Under the pieces are notes generated by a model. The model made no database searches. It was not told the origin of the DNA and saw only the letters and a program-made list of their open reading frames with translations. From assembly GCA_018660305.1 (NCBI GenBank), contig JABJKO010000277.1, positions 1 to 38,035 on the forward strand: 38,035 bases of DNA. Direction: 5' to 3'. Source of the stretch: Rhodospirillaceae bacterium (GTDB lineage: Bacteria > Pseudomonadota > Alphaproteobacteria > MPNO01 > UBA2964). A program made the translations under genes and the position numbers. Below are positions 30,893 to 38,035 of the stretch, piece by piece; the first letter of the stretch is position 1, and every line of letters begins with the position of its first letter.

Positions 30893-32151
30893 TCGCGCAC
30901 CGTGCCGGCATCGATGGTGACGGTCTCGCCGCCGCGGTCGGCGGCGCTGAAGCTGATGTCGTCGAGCAGCCGCTCGAGCACGGTCTGCAGCCGCCGCGCG
31001 CCGATATTCTCCACCGACCGGTTGACCTCGGCGGCCACCGTCGCGATCTCGCCGATGGCGTCGTCGGTGAAGTCGAGCGTGACCTCCTCGGTCGCCAGCA
31101 GGGCGATATATTGCTTGATCAGGCTGGCCTCGGGCTCGGTCAGGATGGCCTTCAGATCATCGATTGTCAGCGCCTTGAGCTCCACCCGGATGGGCAGGCG
31201 GCCCTGCAGCTCGGGCAGCAGGTCGGACGGCTTGGCGATATGGAACGCCCCCGATGCGATGAACAGAACATGGTCGGTCTTGACCGTGCCGTGCTTGGTC
31301 GCCACCGTGGTGCCCTCAATCAGCGGCAGCAGATCGCGCTGGACGCCTTCGCGGCTGACATCGGCGCCCTGACGTTCGGAGCGGGCGCAGATCTTGTCGA
31401 TTTCGTCGAGAAAGACGATGCCGTTCTGTTCCACCGATTCGATGGCGTCGCGCAGCACGGTTTCCTCATCGAGCAGCTTGTCGCTCTCCTCGGCAACCAG
31501 AACAGTGTGTGAATCGGAGACACTGAACTTGCGGCTCTTGGTGCGGCCGCCAAAGGCCTTGCCGAACATATCGCCGAGATTGATCATCCCCATCTGGGCG
31601 CCCGGCATGCCCGGCACATCGAGGGTGGGCAGGCTCGCGCCGCTGCTATCCACCAGCTCCAGCTCGATCTCCTTGTCGTCGAGCTGGCCCTCGCGCAGCA
31701 TCTTGCGGAATTTCTGGCGGGTATCCTCGCTGGCGTTTTCACCGACCAGCGCGTCGACCACCCGCTCCTCGGCGGCCATCTCCGCCTTGGCGGTGACTTC
31801 CTTGCGCATGCGTTCGCGGGTCTCGTGGATGGCGACCTCCAGCAGGTCGCGGACGATCTGCTCCACGTCGCGGCCGACATAGCCGACCTCGGTGAATTTG
31901 GTGGCCTCGACCTTGAGGAAGGGCGCCTGCGCCAGGCGCGCCAGGCGCCGCGCGATCTCGGTCTTGCCGACGCCGGTGGGGCCGATCATCAGAATATTCT
32001 TGGGCTGGACTTCCTCGCGCAGATCGTCGGGCAATTGCTGGCGCCGCCAGCGGTTGCGCAGGGCGATGGCGACGGCGCGCTTGGCGTCGCCCTGTCCGAC
32101 GATAAAGCGGTCAAGCTCGGAGACGATTTCCCGGGGGCTGAAACTAGTCAC
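30841..32151 (-). CDS. hslU: HslU, ATPase subunit of the HslVU protease
   Basis: A 436-residue AAA+ unfoldase of normal length. N-terminal [16 protein letters not shown]; Walker [16 protein letters not shown] near residue 55; the pore-loop region with [18 protein letters not shown]-domain insertion (about residues 110-240); Walker [13 protein letters not shown]; sensor region [17 protein letters not shown]. The C-terminal KFIL tail is the HslV-activating peptide. HslU hexamers unfold substrates and feed them to HslV in the cytosol. Start is GTG at 32149-32151, overlapping hslV by eight bases. No Shine-Dalgarno is evident, because the third copy of the hslV tail repeat occupies that spot. Neighbouring hisB cluster and hslV order are typical for alphaproteobacteria. 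Confidence 0.97.
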   Translation of the reverse strand: MTSFSPREIVSELDRFIVGQGDAKRAVAIALRNRWRRQQLPDDLREEVQPKNILMIGPTGVGKTEIARRLARLAQAPFLKVEATKFTEVGYVGRDVEQIVRDLLEVAIHETRERMRKEVTAKAEMAAEERVVDALVGENASEDTRQKFRKMLREGQLDDKEIELELVDSSGASLPTLDVPGMPGAQMGMINLGDMFGKAFGGRTKSRKFSVSDSHTVLVAEESDKLLDEETVLRDAIESVEQNGIVFLDEIDKICARSERQGADVSREGVQRDLLPLIEGTTVATKHGTVKTDHVLFIASGAFHIAKPSDLLPELQGRLPIRVELKALTIDDLKAILTEPEASLIKQYIALLATEEVTLDFTDDAIGEIATVAAEVNRSVENIGARRLQTVLERLLDDISFSAADRGGETVTIDAGTVRDNVGDLAKDADLSKFIL

Positions 32152-32752
32152 TGGTTGGCAGACTTTCGCTGGTTGGCAAACTTTCGCCGGTTGGTAAACT
32201 TTCGAGGGTCACGTTGGTGTTGGTATAGACGCAAATGCCGGCGGCGATATCCAGCGCCTTGCGGGCGATGGCTTCGGCGTCGAGCCCGTCGATGTCGAGC
32301 AGGGCGCGCGCCGCCGACAGGGCGTAGGATCCGCCCGACCCGATGCCGATCAGCCCCTCGTCCGGTTCCAATACATCACCGGTCCCGGTGAGAACAAGGG
32401 ACACCTCGCTGTCGGCGACCGCCATCATGGCCTCCAGGCGGCGCAGGTAGCGGTCGGTGCGCCAGTCCTTGGCCAGCTCGACACAGGCCCGGGTCAGCTG
32501 TCCGGGATGCTGCTCGAGCTTGGCTTCGAGGCGCTCGAACAAGGTAAAGGCGTCGGCGGTGGCGCCGGCGAACCCGGCGATAACCGACCCGTCGCCCAGC
32601 GGCCGGACCTTGCGGGCATTGGCCTTGATGACGGTGGCTCCCAGGGTGACCTGGCCGTCACCGGCAATGACCACCCGGTCGCCCTTTCGGACCGAAAGGA
32701 TCGTCGTGCCATGCCAAAGCTCCTGCCTCGTGTCTTGTTCTGCGCGCGTCAT
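32144..32752 (-). CDS. hslV: HslV, proteolytic subunit of the HslVU protease
   Basis: A 202-residue threonine peptidase of the proteasome fold. The propeptide ends at HG, and the mature enzyme begins with the catalytic threonine in [11 protein letters not shown] (Thr16). [20 protein letters not shown] and [16 protein letters not shown] are the expected core. The usual end would be near [11 protein letters not shown]; here the protein continues with [19 protein letters not shown], encoded by three tandem 18-bp units directly before the hslU start. HslV forms a double hexamer peptidase activated by HslU. It is the first gene of the leftward hslVU pair. Confidence 0.96.
   Translation of the reverse strand: MTRAEQDTRQELWHGTTILSVRKGDRVVIAGDGQVTLGATVIKANARKVRPLGDGSVIAGFAGATADAFTLFERLEAKLEQHPGQLTRACVELAKDWRTDRYLRRLEAMMAVADSEVSLVLTGTGDVLEPDEGLIGIGSGGSYALSAARALLDIDGLDAEAIARKALDIAAGICVYTNTNVTLESLPTGESLPTSESLPTSD
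32151..32204. repeat. Three tandem 18-bp repeats at the hslV 3' end
   Basis: CTGGTTGGCAGACTTTCG, CTGGTTGGCAAACTTTCG and CCGGTTGGTAAACTTTCG follow one another at 32151, 32169 and 32187. In hslV they encode three ESLPT(G/S) units, and the left end reaches the hslU GTG start codon. Only 1-3 differences separate the copies, so expansion is recent. Confidence 0.95.
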
Positions 32753-32904
32753 GATCGTCCCGTCCGGAATGGATGCCCCTGCTTATGTCCCCGACTTATG
32801 TCCCGCCACTTATATCAGTGGACATGGGGTGTGGGGCCGATGGGCGAAGGGGTTGTTTACCGCTTCAAGCATGTGGTCGCAAATGCCTCGCGGTCAAGGG
32901 CGGA

Positions 32905-33669
32905 TCAACCGGCCGCCAATCTGGGGACAAGGCAGGAAAACCGGAAGGGGGACCCTTCGGCGCCGGCGACGATCTCGTTCTCGCCCGGCACGAGGGCCGC
33001 TTTCAGGGCGGCGCCGTTGCTGCCGATGGCCTCGCCATTGACGATGGTGCCGTGATAGCTGCGATAGTCCCGCACGCAGAATTGTCCGTCCTCCCGGTCG
33101 ATGGAGAAATGACACTGGGACAAATTGAAGGGCCGCTTGTCGATCAGGGACAGGGAGACCGGGAGATCCACGTCGGGGGTCGATTTCCCGCTCTTGCGGC
33201 CGACGATAAAGGGGAACTGGCTGATCAGCAGCGGCTCACCGCCCATCTGGTCGATGATTTTGGTCTCCAGCGGCATCAGCTTGACGTTGTTGGGGCCGAT
33301 GGTTTCCAGCGTGCCGTCGGACGCGAGACGGTCGCGCTGCCGGTTGGCCATCAGCGACGCCACCATGGCATCGGCGCTCTCCGGCTGATCCAGCATGGCG
33401 TTCAGGACTTCTTCGGGCAGGTGCGAGGTAATCCGCGTCTCGCCGTGGGCCCGCGCCGAGGCCGAGCGCATGGTGCCGCAGATAACATCCGCGGCGCCGA
33501 ATACCGCCCCGGGGCCGATCAGCCGTTCGCGGCTGGCGCCACCGGCCATGGGCTGGCGCAGGATGATAAAGCCGGAGATCACCACATAGATGGCATCGGC
33601 CTGCTCGCCCACCTGGTAAACCAGGGATTCGTCAGTTAAATCAATCTGTTGCAATAGTTTTGACACCAT
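32905..33669 (-). CDS. Protein with N-terminal cNMP-binding-like and C-terminal FHA domains
   Basis: From the ATG at 33669 this is a 254-residue protein (a TTG at 33681 would add four). Residues about 5-85 resemble a cyclic-nucleotide-binding fold: GEQADAIYVVISGFIIL, then the cassette-like GPGAVFGAADVICGTMRSAS, where the usual GE is GA, so cAMP binding is doubtful. Residues about 150-245 are an FHA domain with the start FIVGRKSGKS, LSQCHFSID (Ser184, His187) and SYHGTIVNG (Asn211, Gly212), features that bind phosphothreonine. The protein is probably a cytosolic signalling adapter. It lies between hslV and the divergent hisB. An adenylate cyclase is encoded 2.3 kb away, but a functional link is speculative. 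Confidence 0.8.
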   Translation of the reverse strand: MVSKLLQQIDLTDESLVYQVGEQADAIYVVISGFIILRQPMAGGASRERLIGPGAVFGAADVICGTMRSASARAHGETRITSHLPEEVLNAMLDQPESADAMVASLMANRQRDRLASDGTLETIGPNNVKLMPLETKIIDQMGGEPLLISQFPFIVGRKSGKSTPDVDLPVSLSLIDKRPFNLSQCHFSIDREDGQFCVRDYRSYHGTIVNGEAIGSNGAALKAALVPGENEIVAGAEGSPFRFSCLVPRLAAG

Positions 33670-33806
33670 AATTGAAGGCAAAGCGCCGCACCGCGAACAC
33701 CCCGAAACCGCCCCTTTCCGACAAATGCTACCGCGAGTGTCTTGAAAGCTGGTGAATCTACGCCCCGCCTGCTAAAAGATCGCCGCCAAGACAGAAGGAG
33801 CGCGCC

Positions 33807-34406
33807 ATGCGCGAGGCAACCATTACCCGCAAAACCAAGGAAACGGACATCGACGTCCGTCTCAACCTCGACGGCACCGGAACCTATGATGTTTCCACCG
33901 GCATCGGGTTTCTCGATCACATGCTGGAGCAGCTGTCGCGCCACAGCCTGATGGATCTGCATGTTCGGGCGAAGGGCGATCTTCATATCGATTTCCACCA
34001 CACCACCGAGGATACCGGGATTGCCATCGGCCAGGCGGTGGAAAAGGCGCTGGGCGACAAGGTCGGGATTACCCGTTTTGGGTCCAGCTATATCCCCATG
34101 GACGAAACACTTTCCCGTGTCGCCCTTGATATTTCCGCGCGCCCCTACCTTATTTGGCGGGTACAGTTCACCAAGCCCAAGCTGGGCGATATGGATACGG
34201 AGCTGTTCAAGGAATGGTTTCAGGCCTTCGCGCAGGCGGCCGGCATCACGCTGCATGTGGAGACCCTTTACGGCGAGAATAATCACCACATGGTGGAATC
34301 CTGCTTCAAGGGCCTGGCGCGGGCGCTTCGCACCGCAACGGCGATCGATCCGCGGGCGGCCAACGCCGTCCCGTCCACCAAAGGGGTTCTGGGCACCGAC
34401 AAGTGA
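33807..34406 (+). CDS. hisB: Imidazoleglycerol-phosphate dehydratase
   Basis: A 199-residue monofunctional HisB. It shows the two metal-binding histidine clusters, [15 protein letters not shown] (near residue 70) and [18 protein letters not shown] (near 155), and [12 protein letters not shown] in the first half. It dehydrates imidazole-glycerol phosphate to imidazole-acetol phosphate in histidine synthesis, with Mn2+. AAGGAG stands seven bases before the ATG. It begins the rightward operon hisB-DUF2628-hisH-GNAT-hisA-hisF-hisE. No phosphatase domain is fused, as normal for alphaproteobacteria. Confidence 0.97.
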   Translation: MREATITRKTKETDIDVRLNLDGTGTYDVSTGIGFLDHMLEQLSRHSLMDLHVRAKGDLHIDFHHTTEDTGIAIGQAVEKALGDKVGITRFGSSYIPMDETLSRVALDISARPYLIWRVQFTKPKLGDMDTELFKEWFQAFAQAAGITLHVETLYGENNHHMVESCFKGLARALRTATAIDPRAANAVPSTKGVLGTDK

Positions 34407-34440
34407 TCGGCCGCCGGACGAGAACGGAGACCGGATTAAA

Positions 34441-34839
34441 GTGCGTGTTTACACCTATCATGAACGGCCCGGCGCCAGCGCTCTGATGGATGAGCCGGTC
34501 CTGCTGCGGGAGGGGTTCAACTGGGCGGCGGCCCTGTTCTCGGTCTTCTGGGCCCTGTGGCACGGGATGTGGCTGATGGCGCTGGTGCTGTTGGTTGCCG
34601 TATCGGCGTTCGCGGCCGGGCTGGCTTTCTTCGGCGCCGATACGTTCGCCCAGGTGATGGCGAATATGGGGCTGGCCGCGATCATCGGTTTCAGCGCCAA
34701 TGATTGGCGCCGGGCGACGCTCAGGAAAAAGGGCTATGGATTTGCCGGGGTGGTGGCCGCCGACACGATCGATTCCGCTTACCGCCGCTGGGTCGATTTG
34801 CATCCCGCCGCCGGCGCGGCGACCCAGACCAACGCTTAA
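34441..34839 (+). CDS. DUF2628 small membrane protein
   Basis: A 132-residue protein starting at GTG 34441 ([11 protein letters not shown]), the family-typical N-terminus. The DUF2628 pattern follows: [20 protein letters not shown], then [15 protein letters not shown], with two or three membrane helices (residues about 25-80), and a C-terminal cytosolic part [19 protein letters not shown]. Function unknown. Genes of this family are commonly found between hisB and hisH in alphaproteobacteria, so its place here is part of a conserved operon. It lies 34 bp after hisB and 14 bp before hisH. Confidence 0.85.
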   Translation: MRVYTYHERPGASALMDEPVLLREGFNWAAALFSVFWALWHGMWLMALVLLVAVSAFAAGLAFFGADTFAQVMANMGLAAIIGFSANDWRRATLRKKGYGFAGVVAADTIDSAYRRWVDLHPAAGAATQTNA

Positions 34840-34853
34840 GAATTATCGGGATC

Positions 34854-35498
34854 ATGCAAGCAACCGTCATCGATTATGGATCCGGAAATCTCCGGTCGGC
34901 CGCCAAGGCGCTGGAACGCGCCGCCGCCGATGTGGGGAGCGGCATCACTATCCAGGTGACCGGCGATCCCCGGGCGGTGCGGCGGGCGGATTACATCGTG
35001 CTGCCCGGTGTCGGCGCGTTCGGCGATTGTTTGCACGGGCTCGAGGCGCTTGAGGGCATGCGCGACGCGCTGGAGGAGGCTGTCATCAGGAATGCCAGGC
35101 CGTTTCTCGGGATCTGCGTCGGCATGCAGCTCATGGCAACGCGCGGCATCGAACACGGCACCCATACCGGGTTCGGCTGGATCGACGGCGAGGTGGTTCC
35201 CATCACCCCCGCCGACCCGACGCTCAAAATTCCCCATATGGGATGGAATGAACTACGGATCGCGGCGCCGGATCACCCCGTTCTGTCGGGCGTCGAGACC
35301 GGCGCTCATGCGTATTTCGTGCATAGCTACGGGTTTCAGGGTGTTGCCCGGGGCGCGGTTCTCGCCGACGTCGATTATGGTGGGCCGGTGACCGCGATCG
35401 TCGGGCGTGACAACCTTGTGGGAACCCAGTTTCATCCCGAGAAAAGCCAGGCGACAGGGCTGACGTTTCTGTGCAATTTTCTGCGCTGGCGCCCGTGA
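34854..35498 (+). CDS. hisH: Imidazole glycerol phosphate synthase, glutaminase subunit
   Basis: A 214-residue class I glutamine amidotransferase starting at ATG 34854 ([15 protein letters not shown]). The nucleophile cysteine lies in [11 protein letters not shown], and the His-Glu of the triad in [10 protein letters not shown] near the C-terminus. The oxyanion-strand segment [10 protein letters not shown] is present. HisH hydrolyses glutamine and channels ammonia to HisF, which closes the imidazole ring and releases AICAR. The start is fixed by the conserved N-terminus. It is separated from hisF by a GNAT gene and hisA. Confidence 0.97.
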   Translation: MQATVIDYGSGNLRSAAKALERAAADVGSGITIQVTGDPRAVRRADYIVLPGVGAFGDCLHGLEALEGMRDALEEAVIRNARPFLGICVGMQLMATRGIEHGTHTGFGWIDGEVVPITPADPTLKIPHMGWNELRIAAPDHPVLSGVETGAHAYFVHSYGFQGVARGAVLADVDYGGPVTAIVGRDNLVGTQFHPEKSQATGLTFLCNFLRWRP

Positions 35499-35526
35499 CA
35501 TTGAACCTCTGCGATAGATAGAAAAG

Positions 35527-36102
35527 ATGCCAAAAATCACCATTGAACCCGTTGACGCCCTGGACGATTCCGATCTGGCTGATCTCTGCGATGCGGCAGA
35601 GATTGCGATCCTCGATGGTGGCGGCTTCGGCTGGCTGTTGCCGCCGCCGCGCGAGGTGATGGAGCGATTCTGGCGCGGCGTTCTGCTGGTGCCGGAAAGA
35701 TCCTTGTTTGTCGGCAGGCTCGACGGCCGTATCGGCGGCTCGGCGCAGCTCGTCTGCGCGCCGCGGAACAACGAAGCGCAGCAGGAAGTCGCCACCATAA
35801 CCACCAACTTCGTGGCAACCTGGGCCCGCGGTCACGGCATGGCGCGGGAGCTGACCCTTGCCTGCGAAGGCACGGCACTCAAACAAGGCGTCCGGTTCAT
35901 CAATCTGGATGTCCGCGAAACCCAGGACGCCGCCATCCAGCTCTATGAATCCCTTGGTTATGAACGCTGGGGCACCAACCCCAACTATGCCATCGTCGAA
36001 GGGGGCTCGGTGACCGGCTATTATTATACCAAGCAACTCCGCCGCGGCGGGCGCAAGTCGGCCGGCCGCAAAGCGCCCCGAAGCAAAGCAGCCAGTAAAT
36101 GA
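35527..36102 (+). CDS. GNAT-family N-acetyltransferase inside the his operon
   Basis: A 191-residue GNAT-fold protein. The acetyl-CoA region is WARGHGMARELTLACEGTAL (around residues 100-118), a variant of the Q/RxxGxG/A loop, and GVRFINLDVRETQDAAIQLY with ESLGYERWG gives the C-terminal strand and helix. The last 20 residues are Lys/Arg-rich and probably disordered. Substrate unknown; it may acetylate a small molecule or a protein N-terminus. It lies between hisH (28 bp upstream) and hisA, whose ATG overlaps its stop (ATGA), so it is co-translated with histidine genes. A role in histidine metabolism is not implied by the family. Confidence 0.85.
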   Translation: MPKITIEPVDALDDSDLADLCDAAEIAILDGGGFGWLLPPPREVMERFWRGVLLVPERSLFVGRLDGRIGGSAQLVCAPRNNEAQQEVATITTNFVATWARGHGMARELTLACEGTALKQGVRFINLDVRETQDAAIQLYESLGYERWGTNPNYAIVEGGSVTGYYYTKQLRRGGRKSAGRKAPRSKAASK

Positions 36103-36824
36103 TTATTTATCCGGCGATCGATCTCAAGGACGGCATGTGTGTCCGGCTGCTGCGCGGCGACATGGCGCGCGCGACCATCTTCAATGCCGACCCGGCGCAA
36201 CAGGCCCGCGAGTTTCAGGAATCCGGTTTCGAATGGCTCCATCTCGTCGATCTTAATGGCGCCATGGAAGGCCGTTCGGTCAACACCGACGCGGTGCTGT
36301 CGGTGATCAAGGCAATCGATATTCCGGTTCAGCTCGGTGGCGGAATCCGTGACATGGAGATCCTCGACCGGTGGTTTGAGGCCGGCATCAACCGGGCGGT
36401 TCTGGGGACGGCGGCGCTGTCCGATCCGGAATTCGTGCTAGAGGCCTGCACCCGCTATGCCGGGAAAATCGTCATCGGCATCGACGCCCGCGACGGCCGC
36501 GTCGCCATCGAAGGCTGGACCAGGGATTCCGATGTCCGTGCCCTGGATCTGGCGCTGCGCTTCGAGGACAGCGGGGCCGCCGCTATCCTCTACACCGATA
36601 TCGATCGGGATGGGGCCATGGGCGGCGTCAATATCGATGCCACGGTGGATCTGGCCTTTGCCCTGACGACGCCGGTGATCGCATCGGGCGGCGTGTCGTC
36701 GTTGCGCGATCTGGAAGAGCTCAAGGAACGCGAAGAGGCCGGGCTCGATGGCGTTATCTGCGGCCGCGCGCTCTATGACGGGCGGCTCGATCCGGCGGCG
36801 GCGCTGGCCGCGTTGAAGGGCTGA
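36099..36824 (+). CDS. hisA: HisA, ProFAR isomerase
   Basis: A 241-residue TIM barrel, 1-(5-phosphoribosyl)-5-[(5-phosphoribosylamino)methylideneamino] imidazole-4-carboxamide isomerase. Catalytic acid/base aspartates: Asp8 in YPAIDLKDG and the second one in [12 protein letters not shown]. The phosphate-binding segments QLGGGIRDM and IASGGVSSL are intact. It performs an Amadori rearrangement in histidine synthesis and supplies the HisFH substrate. The ATG overlaps the GNAT stop by four bases, and four bases separate its TGA from hisF, so these genes are tightly coupled. Confidence 0.97.
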   Translation: MIIYPAIDLKDGMCVRLLRGDMARATIFNADPAQQAREFQESGFEWLHLVDLNGAMEGRSVNTDAVLSVIKAIDIPVQLGGGIRDMEILDRWFEAGINRAVLGTAALSDPEFVLEACTRYAGKIVIGIDARDGRVAIEGWTRDSDVRALDLALRFEDSGAAAILYTDIDRDGAMGGVNIDATVDLAFALTTPVIASGGVSSLRDLEELKEREEAGLDGVICGRALYDGRLDPAAALAALKG

Positions 36825-36828
36825 TGCC

Positions 36829-37593
36829 ATGCTCAAGATGCGCATCATCCCCTGTCTCGACGTCAAGGACGGCCGCACCGTAAAGGGCGTGAACTTCGTC
36901 GATCTCGTCGATGCCGGCGACCCGGTGGAGCAGGCGAAGCTCTATGATGAGGCCGGCGCCGACGAGCTGACGTTCCTCGATATCACCGCCTCTCACGAGA
37001 ACCGCGACACCCTGTTCGATGTGGTCGCGCGGACCGCCGAGCAATGCTTCATGCCCCTCACCGTCGGTGGCGGGGTGCGCACGCCGGACGATATTCGCAA
37101 GTTGCTGCTGGCCGGCGCCGACAAGGTGTCGATCAATACGGCGGCGGTTCATAACCCGGAATTCGTGCGCGAGGCGGCGGAGAAATTCGGATCCCAATGC
37201 ATCGTGGTGGCCATCGATGCCAAGGCGACGGGGCCCGGAATCTGGGAAATTTTCACCCATGGCGGCCGCGAACCCACCGGTTTGAATGCGGTGGACTGGG
37301 CCCGGCGCATGGCCGAATTCGGTGCCGGGGAAATTCTGCTGACCTCCATGGACCGGGACGGCACCAGGTCCGGTTTCGATGTGGCGCTGACCCGCGCCGT
37401 CGCGGATTCCGTGCGCATTCCGGTGATCGCTTCAGGGGGTGTTGGCACGCTGGATCATCTGGTGGACGGCATTCGGGAAGGCCATGCAACCGCCGTTCTG
37501 GCGGCATCCATCTTTCATTTCGGTGAGTACACCATCGCCGAGGCAAAGGCTCATATGGCCGCAGCCGGTGTACCCGTTCGGCCCGTCACGTGA
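36829..37593 (+). CDS. hisF: HisF, imidazole glycerol phosphate synthase cyclase subunit
   Basis: A 254-residue TIM barrel. Catalytic Asp11 in [16 protein letters not shown] (the residue number fits) and Asp130 in VAIDAKATG are the two known active-site aspartates. Phosphate sites [10 protein letters not shown] and [11 protein letters not shown] are present. HisF uses ammonia from HisH to make imidazole-glycerol phosphate and AICAR, linking histidine and purine synthesis. It begins four bases after hisA. Confidence 0.97.
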   Translation: MLKMRIIPCLDVKDGRTVKGVNFVDLVDAGDPVEQAKLYDEAGADELTFLDITASHENRDTLFDVVARTAEQCFMPLTVGGGVRTPDDIRKLLLAGADKVSINTAAVHNPEFVREAAEKFGSQCIVVAIDAKATGPGIWEIFTHGGREPTGLNAVDWARRMAEFGAGEILLTSMDRDGTRSGFDVALTRAVADSVRIPVIASGGVGTLDHLVDGIREGHATAVLAASIFHFGEYTIAEAKAHMAAAGVPVRPVT

Positions 37594-37633
37594 TAGCGTG
37601 CCGCTAAGCCAAACGATCAAATGAGCCAGATCG

Positions 37634-37972
37634 ATGATTGACAATAATGCCGACAACGAAGTGCTGCAGCGCCTGTTCGCCGTGATCGAAGCCCGCAAAG
37701 GCAGCGATCCGGGGGAGTCTTATACCGCCCAGCTGCTGGCGGATGGGGTGCCCAAGATCGCCCAGAAGCTGGGAGAGGAGGCGGTGGAGACCGTGCTGGC
37801 CGGGGTCTCCGGCGACCGCGAGCACACGGTGCGCGAAAGCGCCGATCTTCTGTATCACCTGCTGGTCCTGTGGGCGGCCACCGGTGTCGCCCCCGACGAC
37901 GTCTGGGCCGAGCTGGGCAAGCGCGAGGGCACCTCGGGGATTGAGGAGAAAGCGTCGCGGGAGAAGAAGTGA
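37634..37972 (+). CDS. hisE: Phosphoribosyl-ATP pyrophosphohydrolase
   Basis: A 112-residue HisE of the MazG-like four-helix family. Conserved acidic metal-binding clusters: IAQKLGEEAVETVLAG and ESADLLYHLLVLW, with SYTAQLLADGVPKIAQKLG as the PRA-PH signature. It hydrolyses phosphoribosyl-ATP to phosphoribosyl-AMP, the second step of histidine synthesis. It lies 40 bp after hisF. The TGA stop shares its A with the next ATG (37972). Confidence 0.95.
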   Translation: MIDNNADNEVLQRLFAVIEARKGSDPGESYTAQLLADGVPKIAQKLGEEAVETVLAGVSGDREHTVRESADLLYHLLVLWAATGVAPDDVWAELGKREGTSGIEEKASREKK

Positions 37973-38035
37973 TGGCCGGCTACGATGATACCAATATTTT
38001 TGCCAAAATTTTGCGCGGCGAGATTCCCAGCAACC
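37972..38035 (+). CDS. HIT-family (Hint-like) protein, 5' end only
   Basis: Only 21 codons lie in the window. They begin MAGYDDTNIFAKILRGEIPS, which is the N-terminus of histidine-triad purine nucleotide hydrolases (NIFAKIIRGEIPS is nearly invariant). The ATG overlaps the hisE stop. HIT proteins hydrolyse adenosine phosphoramidates; the triad itself is beyond the edge. Order hisE-hinT is frequent in alphaproteobacteria. Confidence 0.85.
   Translation, partial: MAGYDDTNIFAKILRGEIPSN

Noticed and set aside
32773..33639. A 288-codon plus-strand frame opposite the FHA-domain gene
   Set aside because: The minus strand encodes a recognisable FHA domain; the plus frame has no features.
1..38035. 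Search by eye for CRISPR arrays, tRNA genes, toxin-antitoxin pairs and phage-defence genes
   Set aside because: No regularly spaced repeats, cloverleaf-like sequences or recognisable defence proteins were found in either strand.

Overview
The window is a GC-rich stretch of an alphaproteobacterial chromosome. Its gene order is that of the Rhodospirillales and their relatives, but I cannot place it to genus. The evidence is the core order hemE-hemH-hemJ-rho, PPDK regulator-maf-aroE-coaE-dnaQ, fxsA-secB, tim44-mltA-smr, hslVU, and a his cluster with a DUF2628 gene. No tRNA, rRNA, CRISPR array, transposase or integrase was seen.

Layout. At 1-1398 are the end of a dienelactone hydrolase and a quinone oxidoreductase. 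At 1478-5521, on the minus strand, are rho, hemJ, hemH and hemE (late haem synthesis and transcription termination). The AT-rich, gene-free gap 5522-5892 lies between hemE and the PPDK-regulator gene, the place where Caulobacter and Rickettsia have their replication origin. It holds repeated GGGGATAA/TTATCCCC words and DnaA-box-like 9-mers, so I call it the probable oriC. From there ppsR, maf, aroE, coaE and dnaQ run rightwards away from it (5893-9522). Next come fxsA-secB (minus) and tim44-mltA (plus). A phytase-like gene and a lutABC lactate-oxidation operon lie between mltA and the Smr-domain gene.

The stretch 17332-30840, between smr and hslU, is accessory. It carries a PEP-CTERM protein behind a near-perfect sigma-54 promoter, two convergent hemerythrins, a luciferase-like monooxygenase, and an aromatic-degradation cluster (divergent LysR regulator, LigA/LigB extradiol dioxygenase, a PobA-like hydroxylase, a decayed ornithine-cyclodeaminase fragment, a Rieske oxygenase). 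After these come a secreted lysine-rich protein, a flavin monooxygenase with a small membrane protein, and a membrane adenylate cyclase. The flavin monooxygenase ends in a copy of the HslU C-terminus. About 100 bp of the hslU 3' end and its terminator hairpin are duplicated 3.4 kb away, which marks the edge of an insertion.

The right part, 30841-38035, is core again: hslU and hslV (HslV carries a C-terminal 18-bp triplication), a cNMP/FHA-domain protein, and hisB-DUF2628-hisH-GNAT-hisA-hisF-hisE, followed by the start of a HIT-family gene.

The best leads are the origin region, the HslU-tailed flavoenzyme and its duplicated boundary, the PobA homologue lacking both proton-relay tyrosines, the paired operator-like repeats before ligA, and the sigma-54 promoter of the PEP-CTERM gene.
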